From positions 2,883,766 to 2,947,765 of the forward strand of contig LT599017.1 of assembly GCA_900079765.1 (NCBI GenBank): a DNA stretch of 64,000 nucleotides, read 5' to 3'. The position numbers were made by a program, and so were the translations under genes. The notes beneath the pieces are model-generated. The model was not told where the DNA came from, ran no database searches, and saw only the letters and a program-made list of their open reading frames with translations. Origin of the DNA: an uncultured Eubacteriales bacterium (GTDB lineage Bacteria; Bacillota; Clostridia; Oscillospirales; Oscillospiraceae). Positions 49,615 through 57,921 of this stretch are shown piece after piece (the stretch's first letter is position 1; every line of letters starts with the position of its first letter).

Positions 49615-50607
49615 ATGCAGACTTCTCAGCTCTTTGTTCTCCTGCCCGAGGCGTACGTCTCCACCCCCGACGGCATGGCCGTCGATAGCGAAGGCAACCT
49701 CATCGTAGCCTGCCCCAACTTTGCCGACATGAGTATGCCTAGTTGTGTACTGAAGATTGACAAGGACCGCAACATCAAAAAGTGGTTTGACGTGCCCGTC
49801 AACGATTATACCGGCGAAGCACGGGCCATGGGCATCGAGTTTGGACCCGAGGGGGACCTATTCCTGGTGGACAATCCCGGCTGGACCGGGCGGGAGGACC
49901 TTGTCTACACCGGGCGCATCCTACGGCTGAAGGTGGACGAGAGCGGCGTTGTGAAGACCACCGTGGTAGCCGACAACATGGAACACCCCAACGGTCTTCG
50001 CATCCGGGACGGGTACATCTATGTCACCCAGAGCACCATGATCCGGCAAAAGACCAATAGCGGCAAGCTCATGAGCTGCGTCTACCGCTTCCCTGTGGAT
50101 GCTGAGAACATCCACTGCACCAATACCCTGGCAGACTCCGATATTTTTCTCACCTTCATCACAGAAAACCCGGATGACCAGTACGGGGTGGACGGTATTG
50201 TCTTTGATGCCGCAGGCAATCTCTACGTTGGAAATTTTGGTGACGGACTGGTTCATAAAATCATCTTTAACGACGACGGTTCTGTAAAAGAAAACCTGAA
50301 ATGGGCACAGGACAGCGCCAATCTCAGGTGTACTGACGGCATGACTGTCGACGCTTACGGTAATATCTATGTTGCTGATTTCTCGGCCAACGCCATTGCC
50401 CGTATCAGCCCTGACGGCGCAGTGAAGCGCATTGCAGTTTCCCCCGATAGCGATGGGCTCCACGGCGAGCTGGATGAACCGGGAGAGCCATGCGTTTGGG
50501 GCGATAAAATCATCGTCTCCTGTTTTGATCTGGTCACAGGCGGCGACAAGGTCAATACTGCCCACGAAATGCCGGCCACCATGGCAATGCTGGACATAGA
50601 ACCGTAA
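49615..50607 (+). CDS. SMP-30/gluconolactonase family protein
   Basis: 330 residues from an ATG at 49615 with AAAAGGAG eight bases upstream. Six-bladed beta-propeller features: PDGMAVDSEGNLIVACPN, HPNGLRIRDGYIYVTQS, VDGIVFDAAGNLYVGNFG and CTDGMTVDAYGNIYVADFSANAIARI (seen as separate blades). Such enzymes hydrolyse sugar lactones with a divalent metal. It is the second lactonase-type gene of the operon, so two different lactones or a lactone plus another ester may be involved. Confidence 0.9.
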   Translation: MQTSQLFVLLPEAYVSTPDGMAVDSEGNLIVACPNFADMSMPSCVLKIDKDRNIKKWFDVPVNDYTGEARAMGIEFGPEGDLFLVDNPGWTGREDLVYTGRILRLKVDESGVVKTTVVADNMEHPNGLRIRDGYIYVTQSTMIRQKTNSGKLMSCVYRFPVDAENIHCTNTLADSDIFLTFITENPDDQYGVDGIVFDAAGNLYVGNFGDGLVHKIIFNDDGSVKENLKWAQDSANLRCTDGMTVDAYGNIYVADFSANAIARISPDGAVKRIAVSPDSDGLHGELDEPGEPCVWGDKIIVSCFDLVTGGDKVNTAHEMPATMAMLDIEP

Positions 50608-50641
50608 CGCATCCTAGAAAGGAACTATATCTCCCCCAGAT

Positions 50642-50682
50642 AAAAAAGGGAGACCAGTCTGATGACTGGTCTCCCTTTTTTG
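50642..50682. terminator. Bidirectional terminator
   Basis: AAAAAAGGGAGACCAGTC pairs with GACTGGTCTCCCTTTTTT around TGAT. It closes the catabolic operon and also lies beyond the convergent dehydrogenase. Confidence 0.95.
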
Positions 50683-50718
50683 ATATCCACCCCGCGCGTG
50701 AAAAACTACGTGAGGTGA

Positions 50719-51750
50719 TTAGAACTTGATGATGCCTTTCTTCAGCACCTTCTTGTCAAGAAGCTTGGCGTAGGCCTCCACACTGTCGGAGAAGTCAAAG
50801 TAGTCGGAGATAAAGTCTTTGATGTTCAGCTCCCCGGAGCGCATCCACGCCAGTACCTGCTCGTGGGCCTCGCCCTCCTCACGCTTGCGGGGCATCTGCT
50901 GGTAGATCACCCGCCAGTTGTAGTCGGCCTTGCTGAAGTCGATGGTGATCTCTTCCTTCTCGGGCACGCCGTAGCACAAAACAGTGCCGCGGTCCTTGAT
51001 GAGCCCCATGCCCTGGTTGACGATGGCCGGGAACCCGGCGGCGTCCAGCACGAAGTCTACCCCCTCGGGGAAAATCTTGCGGACCTCCTCGCGCACGTCG
51101 CTCTCCTTGCTGTTGATGAGGTGGGTGGCGCCGTGGTCCTTTGCCTGGGCCAGCTTCTCGCGCAGGATGTCGCAGGCCACCAGGTTCTTCACCCCCAGCA
51201 GGCTCATGAACTTCATGTATGTAAGCCCCACGGGGCCGCAGCCAAAGACCACCACCGAGTCGGCGGGCTTGATGCCGAAGAAGCGGATGGAGGAGAGCAC
51301 CTCCCGGAAGGTCACCAGCATCACCGCGTCCACGCTGTCCAGATCGTCGTCCAACACGGTCTGGGCAAAGGCACAGTCAGGTGCGCCGTCCGGCCAGGGC
51401 GCCTTGGGATCGCAGACCACGGCGTACTCGCTCATGGCACCCCAGCCAGAGCCCAAGCCGGGCAGATTCTCTTCGTCGGGGTCTACAAACGGGAGGAGCA
51501 CCCTGTCGCCCACTTTGAAACCGGTGACCTTGGAACCGAGCTCCACTACCTCGCCCACACCCTCGTGGCCCAGCATAATGGGATACATCGACTCTGGGAA
51601 TCCCTTAAAGGTGCGGTGAATCAGCTTCACGTCGGTACCGCACATGCCGCAGGCGATGGTTTTCACCAGGGCCTGATACTCATTGTACCTGGGCTTATTG
51701 ACCTCCTGGATGGAGAGGGCTCCGTCCTTTGCGATAACCAGTGTTTTCAT
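50719..51750 (-). CDS. Medium-chain dehydrogenase of the sugar locus
   Basis: 343 residues from an ATG at 51750 (AGGAGG upstream). Catalytic zinc motifs CGMCGTDVKLIH and GHEGVGEVVELG and Rossmann VVFGCGPVGLTYMKFMSLLG are present. The usual four-Cys structural zinc lobe is missing; the region reads DPDEENLPGLGSGWGAMSEYAV. It probably oxidises a sugar, polyol or sugar phosphate with NAD(P)+. Transcribed opposite to its neighbours from a promoter with a palindrome at the -10. Confidence 0.88.
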   Translation of the reverse strand: MKTLVIAKDGALSIQEVNKPRYNEYQALVKTIACGMCGTDVKLIHRTFKGFPESMYPIMLGHEGVGEVVELGSKVTGFKVGDRVLLPFVDPDEENLPGLGSGWGAMSEYAVVCDPKAPWPDGAPDCAFAQTVLDDDLDSVDAVMLVTFREVLSSIRFFGIKPADSVVVFGCGPVGLTYMKFMSLLGVKNLVACDILREKLAQAKDHGATHLINSKESDVREEVRKIFPEGVDFVLDAAGFPAIVNQGMGLIKDRGTVLCYGVPEKEEITIDFSKADYNWRVIYQQMPRKREEGEAHEQVLAWMRSGELNIKDFISDYFDFSDSVEAYAKLLDKKVLKKGIIKF

Positions 51751-51882
51751 ATCTCTTTTCCTCCTTTTAATATACGGCTGTCCATTACGCTCGTCCAAAG
51801 TCTTTATGTAAGAATGTTACGACATTAAATGACAAACCGCAAATAATGGAATGCGCCGTCGGATGGGGTATAGGCGCTCTCT

Positions 51883-51921
51883 GATATTGAATATCATAAC
51901 ATAATGAACTCCGAAAAGCAA
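51883..51921 (-). promoter_or_regulatory. Promoter and operator candidate of the dehydrogenase
   Basis: On the minus strand TTGCTT (51916-51921), 17 bases, TATGAT (51893-51898). The perfect 6-bp inverted repeat GATATT-G-AATATC (51883-51895) overlaps the -10 and the likely start site. Confidence 0.6.
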
Positions 51922-52114
51922 CCAAAACCAGTGGTGTTGCCCGCCAGTTTTTGTGCACTATGTTTGTATATTTTAGATAAATTGCCGCAGCGTGCTGCAG
52001 CATAAATTCAACCTTTATAGCTTTGCTCTCTTATTCTGTATATGTTTTGCACAATACTCTAGAAATAAACTAGTGCATTGTGTACCAATATTCTATTTCA
52101 CATCATCTTTTATG

Positions 52115-52153
52115 TTGACAATTGCAGCAAAGGCGATATACTTGTAAATACAA
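52115..52153 (+). promoter_or_regulatory. Importer promoter with operator-like repeat
   Basis: TTGACA (52115-52120), 16 bases, TATACT (52137-52142), immediately followed by TTGTA-AA-TACAA (52142-52153), a perfect 5-bp inverted repeat of the kind bound by GntR-family regulators. The gene starts at 52295. Confidence 0.75.
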
Positions 52154-52227
52154 AATGTCATTACATAGTATCAATGCGACAGAAGCAATTTCCCCACGCC
52201 TTCGACGGTTTCCCTCTCTGTGCAAAA

Positions 52228-52256
52228 TCGGCCGCGAAATAGGGCCGTTTTTGATA
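52228..52256 (+). terminator. Possible leader terminator ahead of the substrate-binding protein
   Basis: CGGCC pairs with GGCCG about nine bases later, flanked by AAAAT and TTTTTGA. Stem is short, so this attenuator-like signal is weak evidence. Confidence 0.35.
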
Positions 52257-52294
52257 CCGGCAGCAACCTATAATAAATAAGGAGGCAATAAGAA

Positions 52295-53470
52295 ATGAAG
52301 AAACTGCTCGCAATGCTCCTCGCCGCATCCATGATGGTCGGCCTGCTCGCCGGCTGCGGTAACAGCGGCACCGGCGCCAGCACCCCCGCGTCTCCCTCCG
52401 CCAGCACTTCCGTAAAGCCTTCCGAGTCCGCTCCTGCCGAGAGCAACAGCGTCGTCGACTACGCTAATTTCATTATCGACCCCAGCAAGATCCCCCAGGA
52501 GAAGCTGGATACCACCCTGTACATGGCCGTTTCCATCCGCGGCCTGGAGAACCCCTACATCGCCACCATCAAGGTCGGCATGGAGATGTTCGCCAAGTAC
52601 TTAGACAGCATCGGCCAGAAGTATGAGATGCAGGTCCTCGACTCCCAGGGCGACAGCGCCAAGGAAGTTGACAACATGCGTCAGTTCGCGGCTAAGGCCA
52701 ACGGCAACGCCATCGCCTACGCCGACCCCAACGAGGATACCATCGCCTACTCCCTCGCCGAGGCCATGGCCGAGTCCGGCGGCTACCTGGGAACCGCGTG
52801 GAACAAGCCCGCCGATGTGGGTCCCACCGACTTAAACCCCAACTGGGTCATCCACACCTCCCCCGATAACGTGGTGGGCGGCTATAACATCGCCAAGGCC
52901 CTGTTCGACTCCATGGGCGGCAAGGGCAAGATTTTTGTCTGCCAGGGCATGCTGGGCAACACCGCCGCCAACGACCGCTACGCCGGCCTGCAAAAGGCGC
53001 TCAAAGAGTACCCCGATATCGTGGTCGCCCATGACGACACCGCCAACTGGGCCACCGACAAAGCCCTCTCCCTGGTTGAGACCTGGCTGAATACCGACCC
53101 CGACGTGGGCGGCGTGTGGTGCGCCAACGACAACATGGCCACCGGTGCGCTCCAGGCTCTGGACGCAGCGGGCCTCAAGGGTAAGGTCGGGGTGGTCGGC
53201 ATCGATGCCAACACCGATATTGTGGAAGCCGTCCGTGACGGCAATGCCACCGCCACCGTCTCCTCCAACGGCTACCTCCAGGGCGGGTACACCCTGGCCA
53301 TCTGCTATGCCGCCTGGACCGGCCTCATCAATGTGGAGAGCCTCCCCGAGGATTACCGCGTGTTCGCCACCCCCTCTCTGCTGATCGACACCTCCGAGGC
53401 CGCGGCCAACTACCTCAGCAGTACTCCCGAGTTCGACTTCAGCAAGCCCTTCGCGTGCAAGGTACAGTAA
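52295..53470 (+). CDS. Sugar ABC importer substrate-binding lipoprotein
   Basis: 391 residues. Lipoprotein signal peptide with lipobox LAGC (Cys21), a Ser/Pro/Thr-rich tether to about residue 50, then a periplasmic-binding-protein type 1 (RbsB/XylF-like) domain: LYMAVSIRGLENPYIATIKVGMEMFAKYL and VWCANDNMATGALQALDAAG with VGVVGIDANTDIVEAV are typical. The ligand is a monosaccharide or polyol in related systems. AAGGAGG precedes the ATG. A hairpin after the gene may keep its expression above that of the membrane parts. Confidence 0.93.
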   Translation: MKKLLAMLLAASMMVGLLAGCGNSGTGASTPASPSASTSVKPSESAPAESNSVVDYANFIIDPSKIPQEKLDTTLYMAVSIRGLENPYIATIKVGMEMFAKYLDSIGQKYEMQVLDSQGDSAKEVDNMRQFAAKANGNAIAYADPNEDTIAYSLAEAMAESGGYLGTAWNKPADVGPTDLNPNWVIHTSPDNVVGGYNIAKALFDSMGGKGKIFVCQGMLGNTAANDRYAGLQKALKEYPDIVVAHDDTANWATDKALSLVETWLNTDPDVGGVWCANDNMATGALQALDAAGLKGKVGVVGIDANTDIVEAVRDGNATATVSSNGYLQGGYTLAICYAAWTGLINVESLPEDYRVFATPSLLIDTSEAAANYLSSTPEFDFSKPFACKVQ

Positions 53471-53494
53471 TCGCGTACTGATAGCGACAAACCG

Positions 53495-53526
53495 ACAGGG
53501 GCTGGGATCGTTGTCCCAGCCCCTGT
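53495..53526 (+). terminator. Hairpin after the binding-protein gene
   Basis: ACAGGGGCTGGGA pairs with TCCCAGCCCCTGT around TCGTTG, without a T-tract. Typical of stems that stabilise the upstream mRNA or allow partial read-through in importer operons. Confidence 0.65.
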
Positions 53527-53619
53527 TCAACAGAAAAAGACGACTCCCCCTGCCGGTATCTAAAAGCCCCGAAGACCTGGCGGCCTCGTAACAACCGATG
53601 AGGAATTGGAGCGAAGATT

Positions 53620-54636
53620 ATGATTAAGTTAAATCCCACGGCAACCATCACGGAAGAGTTTGCCGCCAAAGTCCGCAGCGAAAATCAAACTGCGAAAATA
53701 ATGAAGTACGCACCTATCTGTGTGCTGCTTTTCTTGGTGATCGCCTTTACGCTGACCTGCGGCGTCGCCTTTATCAGCCCCAGTAACCTCCTGGCCATCC
53801 TAAACCAGATGGCCCTGCCCCTGGTGGTGGCCTTAGGGCTAACCTTTGTCATCATGCTGGGCTCCATCGACCTGTCTATCGACGGTTCGGTGGGCATGGC
53901 CGGATCTCTGTTTGCCTGCTTCGTGCTCAACAGCCAGAACGGCTTTAACATGGGTCTGGGCAGCGCGGCACTCACGGTCCTGGTCAGCATGGTCTGTGGG
54001 CTCATCATCGGCGCCTGCCACGTATATTTAAAGATTCCCTCCTTCATGGCTTCCTTCGCCTTCATGTACATCTGCCGCGGCATCGGCATGATCTCCTACC
54101 AGGGCCACCCACCCACGATTATGGACCCCTTTGTGAAGAGCCTGCCCACCACCTCCTTCCTGGGCATCCCCTTCATTACCTGGATCGCCATCGCCATGTT
54201 TGCCCTTTGCTTCTTCATTCAGGAGTATACCGCCTTTGGCCGTCATATCTACGCGGTGGGTACCAACGAGAGCATCCCCCGCTCGGTAGGCGTCAGCGTG
54301 GAGAAGGTCAAGCTCGGCGTCTTCACCTTGGCCGGTTTCCTCTTTGGCGTGGCGGGCATCATCGGCGCCATCCGTCTTGGTCAGGGCCAGGTGGCCATCG
54401 GCACGGGTAAAATGTTCCCGGCCCAGGCCGCCGTGGTGGTGGGCGGCACCTCCCTCTCCGGGGGCAAGGGTGGCGTCACCAACACCATCGTGGGCGTGCT
54501 CATCATGACGGTGCTGGAAAACGGACTCATTATGCTGGGCGTCAACCCCAATATCCGTACCGGTATCCAGGGCGTCATCATCCTGGTGTCTGTCATCCTT
54601 ACCGTGGCGCGAGGCGCCAAAATCATCAGTAAATAA
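53620..54636 (+). CDS. Sugar ABC importer permease 1
   Basis: 338 residues with about 8-10 hydrophobic segments. Recognised as the RbsC/BPD_transp_2 family by VALGLTFVIMLGSIDLSIDGSVG, the EAA-like FGRHIYAVGTNESIPRSVGV loop and GTSLSGGKGGVTNTIVGVLIM near the C-terminus. GGAG upstream. It pairs with the second permease at 56249 to form the membrane channel. Confidence 0.93.
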   Translation: MIKLNPTATITEEFAAKVRSENQTAKIMKYAPICVLLFLVIAFTLTCGVAFISPSNLLAILNQMALPLVVALGLTFVIMLGSIDLSIDGSVGMAGSLFACFVLNSQNGFNMGLGSAALTVLVSMVCGLIIGACHVYLKIPSFMASFAFMYICRGIGMISYQGHPPTIMDPFVKSLPTTSFLGIPFITWIAIAMFALCFFIQEYTAFGRHIYAVGTNESIPRSVGVSVEKVKLGVFTLAGFLFGVAGIIGAIRLGQGQVAIGTGKMFPAQAAVVVGGTSLSGGKGGVTNTIVGVLIMTVLENGLIMLGVNPNIRTGIQGVIILVSVILTVARGAKIISK

Positions 54637-54648
54637 GGAGGCGAGAGC

Positions 54649-56235
54649 ATGAGTGAGTACGAAGTATTAGACGCGGCCGTCCAGGCCGAGCCCTCCCACA
54701 CTGTCGAGGCCGACCCAACACTCCTGTTCAGCGCCAAGGACATCGTCAAGACCTTCGCCGGAACCCGGGCCCTCAGGGGCGTGGAGCTGGACGTGCGCCC
54801 CGGCGAGATCGTGGGCCTGGTGGGCGAAAACGGAGCGGGCAAGTCCACTCTATTGAAGATCATCATCGGCGCCCAGCCCCAGAGCTCGGGTACCCTGATG
54901 ATGCGCGGCAAGCCCTACGAGCCCAAAAACCCCATGGACGGCAACAAGGCCGGCGTGGGCATGGTCTTCCAGGAGCAGTCCCTCATCGTCAACCTCAACG
55001 TGGCCCAGAATATCTTCTTTGGCCATGAAAAGGACTTTAAGAAGTTAGGCGTCATCAACTGGGCCAAGATGAACAAGGCCGCCGCCGAGGTGCTGGCCGC
55101 TGTGGATATTACAAACATCAGCCCCACCAAAAAGGTCTGCGACCTCAACTTCGCAACTCGCCAGATGGTGGAGATCGCCAAAGTCATGAACGTGACCAAG
55201 CAATGCGGGTCAGACCACTGTCTCATCCTTTTGGACGAGCCCACCTCGGTGCTCAACGAGGCCGAAACCCAGAACCTCTTCAAGCAGATGAAGAAGATCG
55301 CCGCCCAGGGCCACAGCGTCATCTTCGTCTCCCACCGACTCAACGAGATCCTGGAGATCACCGACCGCATCTACGTCTACAAAGATGGCACCAGCGTGGG
55401 CGACCTGGACACCAAGGACGCTACCGAGGCAAAGCTCTATGAGATGATGGTGGGCAAGAGCACCACCACCCAGTACTACCACCTGGACCGCCAGACCATC
55501 CCCTCGGACAACGTTATGCTGGAGGCCGACGACTTAGGGCTCCACGGCGTATTTAAACACGTGAACCTCAAGCTCCACAAGGGTGAGGTGCTGGGCCTGT
55601 GCGGCGTGGTGGGCTCCGGAGTGGAAGAGGTCTGCGAGGTTCTCTGTGGCGACGAAAAGCCCTCCTTCGGCGGCATCAGCATTAAGGGCAGGGCGGTCTC
55701 CTTTTCCGCCCCCAAGCAAGCGCTGAAGGAAGGCCTGCTCATGATCCCCAAGGAGCGGCTCTTCGAGGGCATCGTCTCCACCCTGCCGGTGGAGGAGAAC
55801 ATCGCCCTCTCCAACGCCCACAAGCTGGCCCACGGCGGCGTGGTCTCGTCCAGGGCCGTCCGCAGGCAGGCCGAGCACTGGATCAAGACGCTGCGCATCA
55901 AGACACGGGGACCGAAGGAGCTGATGATGCAGCTCTCGGGCGGCAACCAGCAGAAAGTGGTCTTCTCCCGGGCTCTGGCCAGCGGGGCGGACGTGGTCAT
56001 CCTGAACCACCCTACCCGTGGCGTGGACGTGGGCGCGAAGGAGGAGATCTACTCCCTCATCCGTGACATGACTGAAGAGGGCAAGGCGGTCATCGTCCTG
56101 GGCGATACCCTGGACGAGTGCATCGGCCTCTCCTCCCGCATTTTGGTCATGAAGGACGGCCTCATTACCGGCGAATTCCAGGCACCTGTTGACAACAAGC
56201 CCTCCCAGGTTGACGTTGTCAGCCTGATGATGTAA
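54649..56235 (+). CDS. Sugar ABC importer ATPase (RbsA-type, two domains)
   Basis: 528 residues with two fused nucleotide-binding domains. Domain 1 has intact Walker A GENGAGKST, Walker B LILLDEPTSVL and H-loop VSHRLNEI. Domain 2 has the usual lysine-less Walker A of this family (GVVGSGVEE) and signature LSGGNQQKV, but its Walker B reads VVILNHPTRGVDVG, where DE is replaced by NH. That second change is not normal for RbsA-like proteins and would leave one ATP site unable to hydrolyse. AAGGAGG upstream; the permease follows 13 bases later. Confidence 0.94.
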   Translation: MSEYEVLDAAVQAEPSHTVEADPTLLFSAKDIVKTFAGTRALRGVELDVRPGEIVGLVGENGAGKSTLLKIIIGAQPQSSGTLMMRGKPYEPKNPMDGNKAGVGMVFQEQSLIVNLNVAQNIFFGHEKDFKKLGVINWAKMNKAAAEVLAAVDITNISPTKKVCDLNFATRQMVEIAKVMNVTKQCGSDHCLILLDEPTSVLNEAETQNLFKQMKKIAAQGHSVIFVSHRLNEILEITDRIYVYKDGTSVGDLDTKDATEAKLYEMMVGKSTTTQYYHLDRQTIPSDNVMLEADDLGLHGVFKHVNLKLHKGEVLGLCGVVGSGVEEVCEVLCGDEKPSFGGISIKGRAVSFSAPKQALKEGLLMIPKERLFEGIVSTLPVEENIALSNAHKLAHGGVVSSRAVRRQAEHWIKTLRIKTRGPKELMMQLSGGNQQKVVFSRALASGADVVILNHPTRGVDVGAKEEIYSLIRDMTEEGKAVIVLGDTLDECIGLSSRILVMKDGLITGEFQAPVDNKPSQVDVVSLMM

Positions 56236-56248
56236 GGAGGAAGCGACC

Positions 56249-57256
56249 ATGCATACAAACACACCGGAAAAGTTGTCCGTCCGACTCAGCCTTCGTGAGA
56301 ATATTATGAAATACTTCAGTTTCTCGGCCATCATCATTCTGCTGGTGGTCCTCTCCCTCACCCAGAAGAATTTCCTCGGCACCATGAATCTGACAAACCT
56401 CCTCAGGGATACCGCCCCCCTGATGATCATGTCCGCGGGTATGACGCTGGTGCTCATGTTCGGCTCCATTGACCTCTCCATGGGCGCGGCCTGCTCGGTC
56501 TCCAACGTGATGTACGTCCACCTGCTCCTCGCCATCGGGGACAACTTCTCCTCTCCGTTCCTGGCGGGCCTCGTATGCCTTCTCATCTCCCTGGGCTTTG
56601 GCATGCTCTCAGGCCTCGCTCTGGGCTTTATCCACGTAAAACTGAAGGTCCCCTCCTTCATAGCCTCCCTGGGCTTTATGTCGGTGTGGCAGTCCACCGC
56701 CCTCCTCATCACCCAGAACCCCGAATCGGTGCGCAAGGCCCTTTGGCCCGCCATCGACTGGTACCGCGTCTCCTTCGGCGTGGTGGGCCTGCCCCTGATT
56801 CTGGCCGTCATTATCATCTTCTTCTGTTTCTGCCTCACCCGGTTCACCGCCTTCGGCAAGACCGTTTTCGCCATCGGCGGCAACGAGCGCTCCACCCGGG
56901 TCGCCGGTATGAACGTGGACCGCACCAAGATTTTGGTCTTCACCATTAATGGCATTTTAGCCGCCTTGGCGGGCGTCTTCCTGGCCGCCAACCTCAAGAG
57001 CAGCGCCCCCACCATCGGCGACCCCTTCACCCTGAAGATCGTGGCGGCCTGCGCCCTGGGCGGCACCTCCCTGGCGGGCGGTAAGGGCAGCGAGCTGGGC
57101 ACCATTCTGGGTGTGTTCACCGTGGCCCTCATCGAAAACGGCATGAACTTTATCGGCGTGGACGCCTACTGGCAGAGCATCGTCTTCGGCGCTTTCGTGC
57201 TCATCGCCATCGCCCTCACCGTTGACCGCAGGACCAAGGGGCAAATCGTGAAATAA
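56249..57256 (+). CDS. Sugar ABC importer permease 2
   Basis: 335 residues, BPD_transp_2 family: SAGMTLVLMFGSIDLSMGAACS, FGKTVFAIGGNERSTRVAGM coupling loop, and GGTSLAGGKGSELGTILG near the C-terminus. Differs enough from permease 1 to be a separate subunit, so the channel is a heterodimer. AAGGAGG precedes the ATG, and the cupin gene begins 12 bases downstream. Confidence 0.93.
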   Translation: MHTNTPEKLSVRLSLRENIMKYFSFSAIIILLVVLSLTQKNFLGTMNLTNLLRDTAPLMIMSAGMTLVLMFGSIDLSMGAACSVSNVMYVHLLLAIGDNFSSPFLAGLVCLLISLGFGMLSGLALGFIHVKLKVPSFIASLGFMSVWQSTALLITQNPESVRKALWPAIDWYRVSFGVVGLPLILAVIIIFFCFCLTRFTAFGKTVFAIGGNERSTRVAGMNVDRTKILVFTINGILAALAGVFLAANLKSSAPTIGDPFTLKIVAACALGGTSLAGGKGSELGTILGVFTVALIENGMNFIGVDAYWQSIVFGAFVLIAIALTVDRRTKGQIVK

Positions 57257-57268
57257 GGAGTGTTTACT

Positions 57269-57853
57269 ATGTCCGATCTCAAGCCCTTTGTTCTGGACTT
57301 CGACCCGTCCTCCGGGCGCTGCGAGAGCGGGAGGGTGCAGCCTACTTACCGCCGCATCTCCAACATGGCCTCCCAGTTTGCCGACGAGGCTGCCGCGCGA
57401 AAACTGGAGTCCGAGGGGGACCCTCTGCTCTATGAGTTTTACGAGCTGGAGCTGCCCGCGGAGGACGGCGTACTCCAGTTCGGCACCACCACCCTCTACC
57501 CCGGTAAGGTGGGGGACGAGTACTTCATGACAAAGGGCCACTTTCATACCATTCTGGACACATCTGAAGTCTACTACGGCCTCTCGGGCCACGGCCTTAT
57601 GATGATGGAGACTCCCGAGGGGGAAGTGAAATGCCTAGAGGTCAGCCCGGGCGATGCCCTCTACGTCCCCGGCCGCTGGGCCCACCGCAGCATCAATACC
57701 GGCGACGAGCCCCTTGTCATGTTCTTCGTCTACCGCTCCGATGCGGGCCATGACTATGGCACCATTGAGAGTAAGGGCTATCGCAAGCTGGTGGTGGACC
57801 GGGGCGGCGTTCCCACCTTGATCGATAATCCCAAGTGGGTGAAAGAGGGCTAA
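57269..57853 (+). CDS. Cupin-type glucose-6-phosphate isomerase
   Basis: 194 residues from an ATG at 57269 (AAGGAG eight bases upstream). Cupin metal site: TKGHFHTILDTSEVYYGLSGHG gives two His and a Glu (listed in parts), and RWAHRSINTGDEP a third His. This is the archaeal-type (GPI, PF06560) phosphoglucose isomerase, unrelated in fold to the Pgi at 10542. In a sugar operon it more likely isomerises a pathway-specific sugar phosphate or free sugar than glucose-6-phosphate; that is inference. Confidence 0.85.
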   Translation: MSDLKPFVLDFDPSSGRCESGRVQPTYRRISNMASQFADEAAARKLESEGDPLLYEFYELELPAEDGVLQFGTTTLYPGKVGDEYFMTKGHFHTILDTSEVYYGLSGHGLMMMETPEGEVKCLEVSPGDALYVPGRWAHRSINTGDEPLVMFFVYRSDAGHDYGTIESKGYRKLVVDRGGVPTLIDNPKWVKEG

Positions 57854-57921
57854 TATAGCTTTTAGCAGTACCCAAACAAATGTCTATACATAAATTCAAA
57901 ATATCATAGGAGGCCTTTTCC

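Larger units (their letters stand above)
51922..52294. other. Long upstream region of the importer operon
   Basis: No gene. It contains an interrupted inverted repeat CACAAT...CTAG-AAATAAA-CTAG...ATTGTG (52051-52083) upstream of the importer promoter, the promoter itself, and a leader of about 145 bases with a weak terminator-like hairpin. Confidence 0.5.

Noticed and set aside
55534-57144. 536-codon open frame on the minus strand
   Set aside because: Antisense to both the importer ATPase and permease 2, with no recognisable domain; a shadow of the GC-rich codon pattern.
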